From DATEXQ01 sp036846005 (GTDB taxonomy: Bacteria; Patescibacteriota; Microgenomatia; UBA8517), in contig DAIUCV010000015.1 in the NCBI GenBank assembly GCA_036846005.1, forward strand, positions 1 to 12,761: a DNA stretch of 12,761 nt. The letters are read 5' to 3'. The notes below the pieces were generated by a model. It saw nothing but the letters and a program-made list of their open reading frames with translations. It searched no databases and was not told where the DNA came from. Numbering within the stretch: the first letter of the stretch is position 1; every line of letters begins with the position of its first letter. The translations under genes were made by a program, and so were the position numbers. Shown here piece by piece: positions 6,036-11,603 of this stretch.

Positions 6036-6725
6036 CTATTTTATAAAAAATCTTTTTATTTTCTGAGTAAATGATGATGGTCTTTCATAAAACCATTGAT
6101 CGCTTCCGGTATCCTCTATTTTTCCGATAAAGTTTTGGGCCGGATCGATGATATAAACGTCATTTGCAGAATTTATATATCTTACCCACGCATGCCCTCC
6201 CATACCTTCTACATAATTTCTGTCTACTGAAACTTTTCCATTTACATAATTGTCTATCCTTAGTTTTTCTAACAAATAGGCAGCTAGAAGAGCCTGATGA
6301 CGACATTCTCCACCTCTATTCTTAATAAAAACTGATAATGCGATTTTTTGATCAGGAAGAAGATTTTCGGTGAGGTCATAAACCACAGTCTGATTATAAG
6401 GAAGTTTTTCTCGAGTTATATCAAACACTTCTTTCAGTACTCCGAATTTAAAAGGTTCACCATGTTTTTCTTTTGCCTCTCTTCTTCTTAATAGTTCTTG
6501 GTAAATTGATGTCAGTTCGGGTTGTTTTTTATCATCAACAACTATAGCCTCGCGTTCTCCACCACCCAAATAGACACCGCCATTAATCAAACTATCTCTT
6601 CCTATGATAGGTCGACCCTGCCACATTCCATACCTGCCTTCCGGTGATGATTCTTCATAAAAGGAATTATTTTTTAAACGTTCTTGAACTAAGACTGTTT
6701 TATCCCACTCTATTTTGTCTTCCAT
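6036..6725 (-). CDS. Transglutaminase-like (papain-fold) protein, cytoplasmic
   Basis: The product has 229 residues without a signal peptide or membrane segment. The second half has the Cys-His-Asp triad order of the transglutaminase-like superfamily: GGECRHQALLAAYLLEKL with Cys141 at the start of a helix, GMGGHAWVRY with His178, and VYIIDPAQNF with Asp194. The N-terminal 100 residues (RYGMWQGRPIIGRD, a Gly-rich YLGGGE, then a charged helix) match nothing I know. In this fold the activity may be protease, amidase, deamidase or crosslinking; which one is not visible. The stop is only 12 bases from the hydrolase remnant. Upstream is tRNA-Arg(UCU), 29 nt away on the same strand, so it may be the last gene of the tRNA operon. 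No Shine-Dalgarno is seen before the ATG. Confidence 0.75.
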   Translation of the reverse strand: MEDKIEWDKTVLVQERLKNNSFYEESSPEGRYGMWQGRPIIGRDSLINGGVYLGGGEREAIVVDDKKQPELTSIYQELLRRREAKEKHGEPFKFGVLKEVFDITREKLPYNQTVVYDLTENLLPDQKIALSVFIKNRGGECRHQALLAAYLLEKLRIDNYVNGKVSVDRNYVEGMGGHAWVRYINSANDVYIIDPAQNFIGKIEDTGSDQWFYERPSSFTQKIKRFFIK

Positions 6726-6754
6726 TTTGAAAATAAAGATATTATTTGAAGTAG

Positions 6755-6827
6755 TGACCCAGGGTGGAGTCGAACCACCAACCTACTCCTTAGAAGGGAG
6801 TCGCTCTATCCATTGAGCTACTGGGTC
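6755..6827 (-). tRNA. tRNA-Arg (anticodon UCU)
   Basis: This 73-nt tRNA has acceptor stem GACCCAG/CTGGGTC with discriminator A. Anticodon loop CTTCTAA on stem ACTCC/GGAGT gives UCU. T-arm loop is TTCGACT. No encoded CCA. It lies 4 nt from tRNA-Gly(GCC). Confidence 0.97.
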
Positions 6828-6831
6828 TTGG

Positions 6832-6903
6832 AGCGGGTGATGGGAATTGGACCCACGATCTCTTCCTTGGCAAGGAAGCGTTGTACCACTCAACTACACC
6901 CGC
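6832..6903 (-). tRNA. tRNA-Gly (anticodon GCC)
   Basis: This 72-nt tRNA has acceptor stem GCGGGTG/CACCCGC with discriminator U, as usual for bacterial Gly. Anticodon loop TTGCCAA on stem CTTCC/GGAAG gives GCC. No encoded CCA. Confidence 0.97.
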
Positions 6904-6908
6904 AAATG

Positions 6909-6981
6909 TGCCGAGAGTGTGAGTCGAACACACATCTGACGCTCTTCAGGCGCCCGCCGTGACCACCTTGGCTATCTCGGC
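6909..6981 (-). tRNA. tRNA-Phe (anticodon GAA)
   Basis: This 73-nt tRNA has acceptor stem GCCGAGA/TCTCGGC and discriminator A. The anticodon loop CTGAAGA on stem GGCGC/GCGTC (one G-U) gives GAA, with G rather than the usual bacterial A at position 37. The D-arm (GCC...GGC) and T-arm (GTGTG-TTCGACT-CACAC) are intact. No encoded CCA. Confidence 0.93.
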
Positions 6982-6991
6982 ATATAAATAT

Positions 6992-7207
6992 TTATCCGAT
7001 CGTAGTTTTATGTCCTGATTCTTCTATAACCGTAATCCCCAAACCCATATCGGCCGTCTTTGCATCTTGCAGAGCCTGTTCAGTAATTTTTTGTTTTATT
7101 TCCTGCTGTAACTCTCCAGGGATTTTCGCTAAAAAACCTGTAAATGTCTTTCCAAGCCCAGGCAATAACTGTCTGTATAAAAGTATTTTTGATTCGACTA
7201 TGCTCAT
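6992..7207 (-). CDS. Small protein of unknown function within a tRNA operon
   Basis: From the ATG at 7207 the product has 71 residues; a GTG at 7216 would add three. The ATG is chosen because AAGGGG lies 8 nt before it, a strong Shine-Dalgarno. The sequence is soluble and mostly helical: a hydrophobic/basic N-terminal helix (IVESKILLYRQLLPGLGK), a long amphipathic segment rich in Gln/Lys/Glu (GELQQEIKQKITEQALQDAK), and a short tail that looks beta-like (GLGITVIEESG). It lies 10 nt upstream of tRNA-Phe and 31 nt downstream of another small gene on the same strand. No family recognised; the good ribosome site and conserved-looking composition support a real gene. Confidence 0.65.
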   Translation of the reverse strand: MSIVESKILLYRQLLPGLGKTFTGFLAKIPGELQQEIKQKITEQALQDAKTADMGLGITVIEESGHKTTIG

Positions 7208-7238
7208 TATAATCACCCCTTGGCCATCTAAGTATAAA

Positions 7239-7445
7239 TTAACACCTTAAAATTAATGGCAAAATATCAACAATATCAGCTCCTTTTAATCCCTCTTTAT
7301 CAATCTTTTCTCGAATCATTTTTTCTCTTAAGACATCTCTTGTCACAACATGTAACTGACCTTCCATTTGATCATGGATGCTTTGCTGGTTAAGTCCGAT
7401 ATTTGCCTGTCTTACTAAAAACTGAATATATTCTGGTCTAGCCAT
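7239..7445 (-). CDS. Small protein of unknown function within a tRNA operon
   Basis: The product has 68 residues starting MARPEYIQFLVRQAN. It is soluble, with Gln-rich and charged helical stretches (NQQSIHDQMEGQ, REKMIREKIDKEGLKGAD) and a hydrophobic end (IVDILPLILRC). It lies 17 nt after tRNA-Val(UAC) and 31 nt before the second small gene, same strand. There is no Shine-Dalgarno; a TAAAAT 5 nt before the ATG could be a -10 box but the region is simply AT-rich. No family recognised. Together with its neighbour it may form a small two-gene unit carried inside the tRNA operon. Confidence 0.55.
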   Translation of the reverse strand: MARPEYIQFLVRQANIGLNQQSIHDQMEGQLHVVTRDVLREKMIREKIDKEGLKGADIVDILPLILRC

Positions 7446-7462
7446 TTTTTATTTTATTTGTG

Positions 7463-7536
7463 TGGTCGATGCAGGGATCGAACCTGCGACCTTTCGGATG
7501 TAAACCGAACGCTCTGACCAGCTGAGCTAATCGACC
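7463..7536 (-). tRNA. tRNA-Val (anticodon UAC)
   Basis: This 74-nt tRNA has acceptor stem GGTCGAT/ATCGACC and discriminator A. Anticodon loop TTTACAT on stem TTCGG/CCGAA gives UAC. T-arm GCAGG-TTCGATC-CCTGC. No encoded CCA. Confidence 0.97.
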
Positions 7537-7541
7537 AAGTG

Positions 7542-7624
7542 TGCGGACGAGAGGACTCGAACCTCCACACCCAAAAGGGTATAGCTCCTTGGGCTATTGC
7601 GTATACCAATTCCGCCACGTCCGC
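7542..7624 (-). tRNA. tRNA-Leu (anticodon AAG, unusual C33)
   Basis: This 83-nt class II tRNA has a perfect acceptor stem GCGGACG/CGTCCGC, discriminator A, the Leu-type D-arm (GTGGCGGAATTGGTA), a variable arm ACCC-TTTT-GGGT and a normal T-arm. The anticodon stem ATAGC/GCTAT encloses the loop CCAAGGA, so position 33 is C instead of the near-universal U and the anticodon is AAG. Spacing matches the three other Leu tRNAs here, so the register is secure. The D-loop also has GTATAC where the others have GTAGAC. It may need A34-to-inosine editing or may be decaying. Confidence 0.85.
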
Positions 7625-7637
7625 ATGTTAAAGATTG

Positions 7638-7722
7638 TGCCAAGGACAGGATTCGAACCTGCAATCCTAAATTAGGAACACGGTCCTGAACCGTGCGCGT
7701 CTACCAGTTCCGCCACCTTGGC
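7638..7722 (-). tRNA. tRNA-Leu (anticodon CAG)
   Basis: This 85-nt class II tRNA has acceptor stem GCCAAGG/CCTTGGC and discriminator A. Anticodon loop TTCAGGA on stem CACGG/CCGTG gives CAG. The variable arm is TCCTAATTTAGGA. It is the first gene of the minus-strand tRNA operon. Confidence 0.97.
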
Positions 7723-7755
7723 ATGGAAATGGTTTTAAGCTGAAATGACCTTGTT

Positions 7756-7784
7756 ATTATACCAAAAAACAAGCAGGTTCTTAA
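7756..7784 (-). promoter_or_regulatory. Promoter of the Leu-Leu-Val tRNA operon
   Basis: Minus strand: TTAAGA (7779-7784), 17-nt spacer, perfect TATAAT (7756-7761). Start point near 7749, about 27 nt before tRNA-Leu(CAG). The -35 overlaps the stop codon of the DRG GTPase gene, so the operon may also receive readthrough from it. Confidence 0.65.
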
Positions 7785-8860
7785 ATAAATCTAATCTGCA
7801 TGCCCTCTGACACCTTGGTTTTTAAAGAAACTTCCTGTCCCGAGAACTTTGCACCGGTTCCCCAAATCTTAGCACCTTTTTTATTTTCAAAAAATTCAGA
7901 TGATAATTCTAACCCCACATCTTCAAGGGTATCTCCCTTTTTCGCAATAATCGGATTGGAAAAATCCGGTTCTTTTTCAGGTTTTACCAGATAGACTCTT
8001 ACAAAATATAGATTATCCCAAATTAAATCTCTTAAAATATCCAAGTTTATATTTTTGTAAACACTTATAAATAAAGGTTTATATATATTTTCTTTTGGGT
8101 ATTTTCCCAGATCTGATTTATTGACTATATAAATTGCTTTGATATATACCCTGCTTGTTGAAAAGGAATCAATAAGTCTATCAATATTTAATCTTTCCTT
8201 GATGGTTATCTCGGCATTTTTAATACCGTATTCAAGCGCAATTGTTTTTATCGTTTCTTTATCAAATTCCTGTTTAAAATTGCTGTGAATAATAATGCCT
8301 CCTCCTAATTTCTTTTCTATAGCTACTTTTGGTTTTTCCTGATTAAGTCTTATCCCGTTTCTTTGTAGTGCTTTAGAGATTCTTTCTAAAGCATCAATTT
8401 TTCCGACTTCGGTCATGATTACTAAAAGATTAGATCCCCTGGCCACGGAAAGTACTTCCTTTCCTCTGCCTTTACCCTCTTCCGCTCCCTCAATAAGACC
8501 CGGAACATCCAAAATTTGAATTCTTGCATCTTTATAATTCATCATTCCGGGTATTACGGAAACGGTAGTAAAGGCATAGGGAGCAACTTTACTGTTGGCA
8601 TTGGTAAGTTTATTCAAAAGCGTAGATTTCCCTACAGAAGGAGGTCCTATTAAAACAACCGATGCATTCCCCTCCTTTTTAATAGCATAACCCCCTCCTC
8701 CGCCGCCTTTTTTACTTCTGGTTTCTACTTCTAGTTGTTTATCTTTAAGTCTGGCAATTCTTGCTCTTAATATTCCGATATGTCTTTCTGTACCCTTATG
8801 ATATGGGGTTTCTCTTATCTCTTTTTCTATATTTTGTATTTGTTCGTCAATAATTATCAT
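7781..8860 (-). CDS. DRG-family GTPase with C-terminal TGS domain
   Basis: The product has 359 residues. The N-terminal helical part (1-50, IREIRETPYHKGTE-like pattern with HIGILRARIARLK) and the run of six glycines before YAIKK are hallmarks of DRG proteins. G motifs follow: G1 GPPSVGKST (72-80), G2 region YAFTTVS (95-101), G3 DVPG (118-121, continuing LIEGAEEGKGRG), G4 NKSD (247-250). Between G3 and G4 lies the DRG insert KKLGGGIIIHS, then ERLNIDRLI and SRVYIKAIYIVNKSD. Residues about 283-359 form the TGS domain. DRG proteins bind ribosomes in eukaryotes and archaea; a translation role here is inference. The family is mainly archaeal/eukaryotic, while bacteria normally carry Obg and YchF. 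No Shine-Dalgarno; a TATAAT lies 9 nt before the ATG, so the mRNA may be leaderless. Confidence 0.93.
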   Translation of the reverse strand: MIIIDEQIQNIEKEIRETPYHKGTERHIGILRARIARLKDKQLEVETRSKKGGGGGGYAIKKEGNASVVLIGPPSVGKSTLLNKLTNANSKVAPYAFTTVSVIPGMMNYKDARIQILDVPGLIEGAEEGKGRGKEVLSVARGSNLLVIMTEVGKIDALERISKALQRNGIRLNQEKPKVAIEKKLGGGIIIHSNFKQEFDKETIKTIALEYGIKNAEITIKERLNIDRLIDSFSTSRVYIKAIYIVNKSDLGKYPKENIYKPLFISVYKNINLDILRDLIWDNLYFVRVYLVKPEKEPDFSNPIIAKKGDTLEDVGLELSSEFFENKKGAKIWGTGAKFSGQEVSLKTKVSEGMQIRFI

Positions 8861-8869
8861 AATTTATAT

Positions 8870-8898
8870 ATTATAGCGAAAATAAGGTATAATTTAAC
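8870..8898 (-). promoter_or_regulatory. Promoter of the DRG GTPase gene
   Basis: Minus strand: GTTAAA (8893-8898, weak -35), 17-nt spacer, perfect TATAAT (8870-8875), then 9 nt to the ATG. It overlaps the -10 of the divergent tRNA-Arg promoter by one base, so the two transcripts may compete for polymerase. Confidence 0.6.
8888..8893 (+). promoter_or_regulatory. -10 box of tRNA-Arg(UCG)
   Basis: A perfect TATAAT 12 nt before the mature 5' end of the tRNA. The -35 position (ATATAT) is not consensus. Confidence 0.6.
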
Positions 8899-8905
8899 TA
8901 CTTTC

Positions 8906-8977
8906 GCGCCTGTAGCTCAACGGATAGAGCATCTGTCTTCGGAACAGAAAATGAGGGTTCGATTCCCCCCAGGCGCA
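8906..8977 (+). tRNA. tRNA-Arg (anticodon UCG)
   Basis: This 72-nt tRNA has a perfect acceptor stem GCGCCTG/CAGGCGC and discriminator A. Anticodon loop CTTCGGA on stem TCTGT/ACAGA gives UCG. The T-stem GAGGG/CCCCC has one A-C mismatch (positions 50 and 64). A run of six T after the tRNA may end transcription. No encoded CCA. Confidence 0.96.
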
Positions 8978-9002
8978 CTTTTTTACTATTCAGATAAATT
9001 GA

Positions 9003-9031
9003 TTGACTTCAAAGACCTATAATAATATAAT
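9003..9031 (+). promoter_or_regulatory. Strong promoter of the 142-residue orphan gene
   Basis: TTGACT (9003-9008), 17-nt spacer, perfect TATAAT (9026-9031). The start point should be near 9038, giving a leader of about 54 nt with a strong Shine-Dalgarno. Confidence 0.75.
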
Positions 9032-9091
9032 TCTTTTTAATCAAGAAATTAAAACTTGAATAATTAAAAAGCACATTGAAAGGAGAATTTT

Positions 9092-9520
9092 ATGAGCGGA
9101 AAAGTGGAGTTTGTAGATTTTAGAGAATCCGTTTCGATTAAGGTCGGGAGGTATCTTATCTCGAAAGGATTTATACCTGCATCCCCTTGGGGTGAAAAAC
9201 TAATCATAGAAGAAAGATTATCCACCCTGGGAGTACTTTACAATGATCCGGATGCCAAAGAAAGAAGGTATTTTTTTGGTCTTATTAAGAAAGAACCGCG
9301 TTTAGGTCTTTTAGGTGCGATAACATTTGATATAATCGCACGCACAAATGAAAAAGATGAACCATTTTGGAAATTTGAAATTTATGGTTCTAAATGCGTA
9401 GATATGGCCAAGAATCTTGCCGAGGATTTATCGTCTGTCTTTAATGTAAACATAAGACTATATCTTATGAGTGAAGAACCTCGCGAGGAAATGTTTTCAA
9501 ACGAAGACTACGGATTATAA
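9092..9520 (+). CDS. Conserved-looking soluble protein of unknown function
   Basis: The product has 142 residues and no signal peptide or membrane segment. It appears as an alpha/beta domain: an N-terminal strand and helix (VEFVDFRESVSIKVGRYL), a loop with FIPASPWGEK, a charged stretch DPDAKERRYFFGLIKKEP, two probable strands (LGLLGAITFDIIAR and PFWKFEIYG), a helix (CVDMAKNLAEDLSSVF), a strand (NVNIRLYLM) and an acidic tail. I do not recognise a family. Its expression signals are the best in the window: near-consensus promoter, AAAGGAG six nt before the ATG, and a strong terminator 17 nt after the stop. It is therefore probably a well-expressed single-gene unit. Confidence 0.8.
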   Translation: MSGKVEFVDFRESVSIKVGRYLISKGFIPASPWGEKLIIEERLSTLGVLYNDPDAKERRYFFGLIKKEPRLGLLGAITFDIIARTNEKDEPFWKFEIYGSKCVDMAKNLAEDLSSVFNVNIRLYLMSEEPREEMFSNEDYGL

Positions 9521-9536
9521 TAAACCAACCTCCCCC

Positions 9537-9580
9537 AAAACCCCATTCGGAGAACCTATCTGACTGGGGTTTATTTTTTT
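9537..9580 (+). terminator. Strong intrinsic terminator after the orphan gene
   Basis: AAACCCCA pairs with TGGGGTTT (8 bp), and inside it TCGGA pairs with TCTGA (5 bp, one G-U) around the loop GAACCTA; TTTATTTTTTT follows. It separates the orphan gene from the next plus-strand gene. Confidence 0.9.
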
Positions 9581-9583
9581 ATA

Positions 9584-9611
9584 TTGCATAAAATTTAGTA
9601 AATGTTATTCT
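9584..9611 (+). promoter_or_regulatory. Promoter of the 137-residue orphan gene
   Basis: TTGCAT (9584-9589), 16-nt spacer, TATTCT (9606-9611), then 9 nt to the ATG. The predicted start point lies within about 3 nt of the ATG, fitting a leaderless mRNA; no Shine-Dalgarno is present. Confidence 0.5.
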
Positions 9612-9620
9612 TACCCTGAA

Positions 9621-10034
9621 ATGAAAGTATTTATATCAGGGGATACTCCTGACGGTTTTATTTGTAAAATGATAAAAGGTTGGAAACACGAGGTATTTAG
9701 CAGATTACCAAACGGTGAAAATACTATTTCCGAGGGAGACATTATCTCAAACATGAAGGATACGGATATCGCTATTTTCTTTCTGTCTCCAAAACAGAAA
9801 GAAAAAATAGGAATACGCGATCATCTAACTGCATTTTCAATGGGAATTCCCTCGGTTTCAATAATTCTCAAGAGTGAAAATAATATTGGAATTTCGGAAA
9901 ATTTAAAACTTTTATCAGATAAAGTAATAGAAGTACAAAATAGAAATGCTTTGAGGGATGGTATTAGAGAATTTATATCAAATCCACCCTCAAGAAAAGA
10001 ATCTAAAAATTCTTCTTTGAAAGAAAGATATTAA
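9621..10034 (+). CDS. Small Rossmann-like protein of unknown function
   Basis: The product has 137 residues and is soluble. The order of elements suggests a small alpha/beta (Rossmannoid) fold: strand KVFISG, a loop DTPDGF, helix CKMIKGW, a polar region, a helix EGDIISNMKD, strand DIAIFFLSP, helix KEKIGIRDHLTAFSMG, strand IPSVSIIL, helix ENLKLLSDK, strand VIEVQ, helix ALRDGIREFI, then a basic Ser/Lys tail. The DTDIAIFFLSP...DHLTAFSMGIP segment recalls nucleoside 2-deoxyribosyltransferase- and TIR/SLOG-like folds, in which a helix after the fourth strand carries a catalytic Glu, but I see no such Glu, so activity is doubtful. The stop codon overlaps that of the convergent membrane-protein gene by 4 bp (TTAA). 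Confidence 0.7.
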   Translation: MKVFISGDTPDGFICKMIKGWKHEVFSRLPNGENTISEGDIISNMKDTDIAIFFLSPKQKEKIGIRDHLTAFSMGIPSVSIILKSENNIGISENLKLLSDKVIEVQNRNALRDGIREFISNPPSRKESKNSSLKERY

Positions 10035-10420
10035 TTTAAATTATTTTTCTTCAAAAGTTTCCAACTTCCCGCTTCTGCCAACTCAAGGATTAACCCTAAA
10101 ATTATTGCCCAGGTAAATCTGGTTATACCAAATCCGGTAAAGTTAGGAATTCTTGCTAATATCCAAATTAAAATTATGTTTAAAACAAAATAAAATAGCA
10201 TTCTATTTCTATCTCCTGACAACTTAAAGTTGAATTTTGCAAGAATTGGTTTTGCCAGCCAACTTAAAAAGGTAAGAATAAATCCTGTCCAGAAAGCTGC
10301 AAATACTCCTGACAATACATCATTGCCAAAAACGATATTATTGGGAAATATAACGGAGAAAATAAATAAAATCAGGGAATTTAATATCCAAAAAGTAAAA
10401 AAAGGAATATATTTCTTCAT
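10031..10420 (-). CDS. Holin-4-like membrane protein (PF04020-type)
   Basis: The product has 129 residues with four predicted membrane helices at about 6-25, 36-58, 73-91 and 99-118, joined by short loops (FGNDVLSG, NFKLSGDRNR, RIPNFTGFGIT). The pattern FLSWLAKPIL in helix 2 resembles the VKP-x-L signature of the small membrane family named after a mycobacteriophage-type holin (superfamily IV), which is widespread in bacterial chromosomes with no known function. Its presence does not imply a phage. A strong Shine-Dalgarno (AGGGGGTG) precedes the ATG by about 9 nt, and a near-consensus promoter lies upstream. The C-terminus is basic (KLLKKNN). Confidence 0.78.
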   Translation of the reverse strand: MKKYIPFFTFWILNSLILFIFSVIFPNNIVFGNDVLSGVFAAFWTGFILTFLSWLAKPILAKFNFKLSGDRNRMLFYFVLNIILIWILARIPNFTGFGITRFTWAIILGLILELAEAGSWKLLKKNNLN

Positions 10421-10447
10421 CGATATTCACCCCCTAACTCTTATTTC

Positions 10448-10477
10448 ATAATAGAAGAAATTATGGGTATCTGTCAA
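10448..10477 (-). promoter_or_regulatory. Promoter of the holin-4-like gene
   Basis: Minus strand: perfect TTGACA (10472-10477), 18-nt spacer, TATTAT (10448-10453). The start point near 10441 gives a leader of about 20 nt containing the Shine-Dalgarno. It starts just after the tRNA-Gly(UCC) 3' end. Confidence 0.75.
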
Positions 10478-10495
10478 AGAATTATATTTAATCTG

Positions 10496-10566
10496 AGCGG
10501 GTAGTGGGAATCGAACCCACATCTCCACCTTGGAAGGGTGGCATTAAGCCTTTTAACTATACCCGC
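10496..10566 (-). tRNA. tRNA-Gly (anticodon UCC)
   Basis: This 71-nt tRNA has acceptor stem GCGGGTA/TACCCGC and discriminator U. Anticodon loop CTTCCAA on stem CCACC/GGTGG gives UCC. The D-stem GTTA/TAAT is weak (one G-U, three A-U). No encoded CCA. Confidence 0.96.
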
Positions 10567-10582
10567 AATATAAAATAACGTG

Positions 10583-10655
10583 TCGGAGTGCTGGGATTCG
10601 AACCCAGGACCTCCGCGTCCCAAACGCGGCGCTCTACCAACTGAGCCACACTCCG
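10583..10655 (-). tRNA. tRNA-Pro (anticodon UGG)
   Basis: This 73-nt tRNA has acceptor stem CGGAGTG/CACTCCG and discriminator A. Anticodon loop TTTGGGA on stem CCGCG/CGCGG gives UGG. T-arm CTGGG-TTCGAAT-CCCAG. No encoded CCA. It lies 4 nt from tRNA-Leu(UAA). Confidence 0.97.
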
Positions 10656-10659
10656 TATG

Positions 10660-10745
10660 TGCCGAAGGGGGGACTCGAACCCCCACGTCAGTTGGCTGAC
10701 AAGGGCTCTTAAGGCCCTCGCGTCTACCAGTTCCGCCACCTCGGC
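10660..10745 (-). tRNA. tRNA-Leu (anticodon UAA)
   Basis: This 86-nt class II tRNA has acceptor stem GCCGAGG/CTTCGGC (one G-U) and discriminator A. Anticodon loop CTTAAGA on stem AGGGC/GCCCT gives UAA. The variable arm is GTCAG-CCAA-CTGAC. It is first in a Leu-Pro-Gly tRNA run. Confidence 0.97.
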
Positions 10746-10762
10746 ATAAGTGTAATTGATAT

Positions 10763-10791
10763 ATTTTACTATTTAAGCCAAATTGAAGCAA
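10763..10791 (-). promoter_or_regulatory. Promoter of the Leu-Pro-Gly tRNA run
   Basis: Minus strand: TTGCTT (10786-10791), 17-nt spacer, TAAAAT (10763-10768). The start point should be near 10756, about 11 nt before tRNA-Leu(UAA). Confidence 0.55.
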
Positions 10792-10806
10792 TTTAAAGAA
10801 GAAGAT

Positions 10807-11517
10807 TTAACTTTTACTTTTACCTACGGTAATTATGATATCGAAGGAAGATGATTCATTCAGAGGATCAATTTTGGTTATTTTATAAGAAGATAAAGCT
10901 TTTTCTACATTGTTAAAAAGGATATCGGGATCTCCTTTTTTAACAGCAACTTCGGTTTCCTGAAAGTCATAAGATTGGGCATTGCCTGTTTTGGTATTGG
11001 TAAAACCTGCAGTATTTAACAACTTTTCCACCCTACCTGCTTCCCCAGCTATTCCGGAACCATTCAATATTTGAACAGAATATTTTGAAAGGTCTATATT
11101 TTCTTCAGATTGTGGTGTAGGGGAACTTTCAGTTGTTACCTGAGGAGAAGGAGTTTCCGTGGTTACATTTATAGCCAGTTTTCCTACTTTAGAGCGATAA
11201 TAAAATATACCTCCGATTAAACCTGCACCAAGTACCAAACCTATTAAGAATGAAAAGAAAAGAATCCAAAAGGGAATTTTGTTTTGATTTTCGTAATCAT
11301 AAGAAGATTTTTTTAGGGAGTCTTTTTTTTCTTCATCGTCGTTATTATCAACTTCATCTTTTTGGTTTTCGTGTTCCTGATGCTCATGATGTTCTTCGTT
11401 TTCTGATTTATCGTCGTGATCTTCATGGTGTTCATCGTGCTTTTCTTCCTTAGATTTATTTTCTGCTGATTCTTCCACAACCTGTACTCTTACGCGGTTT
11501 TTATCTTTATCTTCCAT
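10807..11517 (-). CDS. Membrane protein with LytR_C extracellular domain and His-rich cytoplasmic tail
   Basis: The product has 236 residues. Residues 1-80 are hydrophilic and strongly acidic, with eight His between 27 and 49 (HDEHHEDHDD and EEHHEHQEHE), a possible metal-binding or pH-sensing tail in the cytoplasm. One membrane helix spans about 82-107 (IPFWILFFSFLIGLVLGAGL). A Thr/Pro/Ser linker (118-140) leads to a LytR/CpsA/Psr C-terminal-type domain (about 145-233): YSVQILNGSGIAGEAGRVEKLL is its typical start. The LCP catalytic domain that normally precedes LytR_C is absent, so this is a stand-alone LytR_C protein, probably acting in wall assembly or binding. TTGACA-18-CAGAAT lies 8 nt before the ATG, with no Shine-Dalgarno. 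Confidence 0.85.
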   Translation of the reverse strand: MEDKDKNRVRVQVVEESAENKSKEEKHDEHHEDHDDKSENEEHHEHQEHENQKDEVDNNDDEEKKDSLKKSSYDYENQNKIPFWILFFSFLIGLVLGAGLIGGIFYYRSKVGKLAINVTTETPSPQVTTESSPTPQSEENIDLSKYSVQILNGSGIAGEAGRVEKLLNTAGFTNTKTGNAQSYDFQETEVAVKKGDPDILFNNVEKALSSYKITKIDPLNESSSFDIIITVGKSKS

Positions 11518-11525
11518 ATAGTTTC

Positions 11526-11555
11526 ATTCTGAACTATTCTTCGGTAACTTGTCAA
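11526..11555 (-). promoter_or_regulatory. Promoter of the LytR_C gene
   Basis: Minus strand: perfect TTGACA (11550-11555), 18-nt spacer, CAGAAT (11526-11531), then 8 nt to the ATG. This predicts an mRNA starting 1-2 nt before the ATG. It is back-to-back with the tRNA-His promoter. Confidence 0.6.
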
Positions 11556-11562
11556 ACTATAT

Positions 11563-11591
11563 TTGGAGTAAATCTAAAAAAATAGTAAAAT
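11563..11591 (+). promoter_or_regulatory. Promoter of tRNA-His
   Basis: TTGGAG (11563-11568, weak -35), 17-nt spacer, TAAAAT (11586-11591), 12 nt before the tRNA. Confidence 0.5.
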
Positions 11592-11603
11592 AACGAGGTA
11601 AAT

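Noticed and set aside
8780..9022. Plus-strand 80-residue frame over tRNA-Arg(UCG)
   Set aside because: It includes the whole tRNA and the antisense of the DRG start; no ribosome site.
10474..10791. Two minus-strand frames across 10474-10791
   Set aside because: They run through three tRNA genes (Leu, Pro, Gly) and are artefacts.
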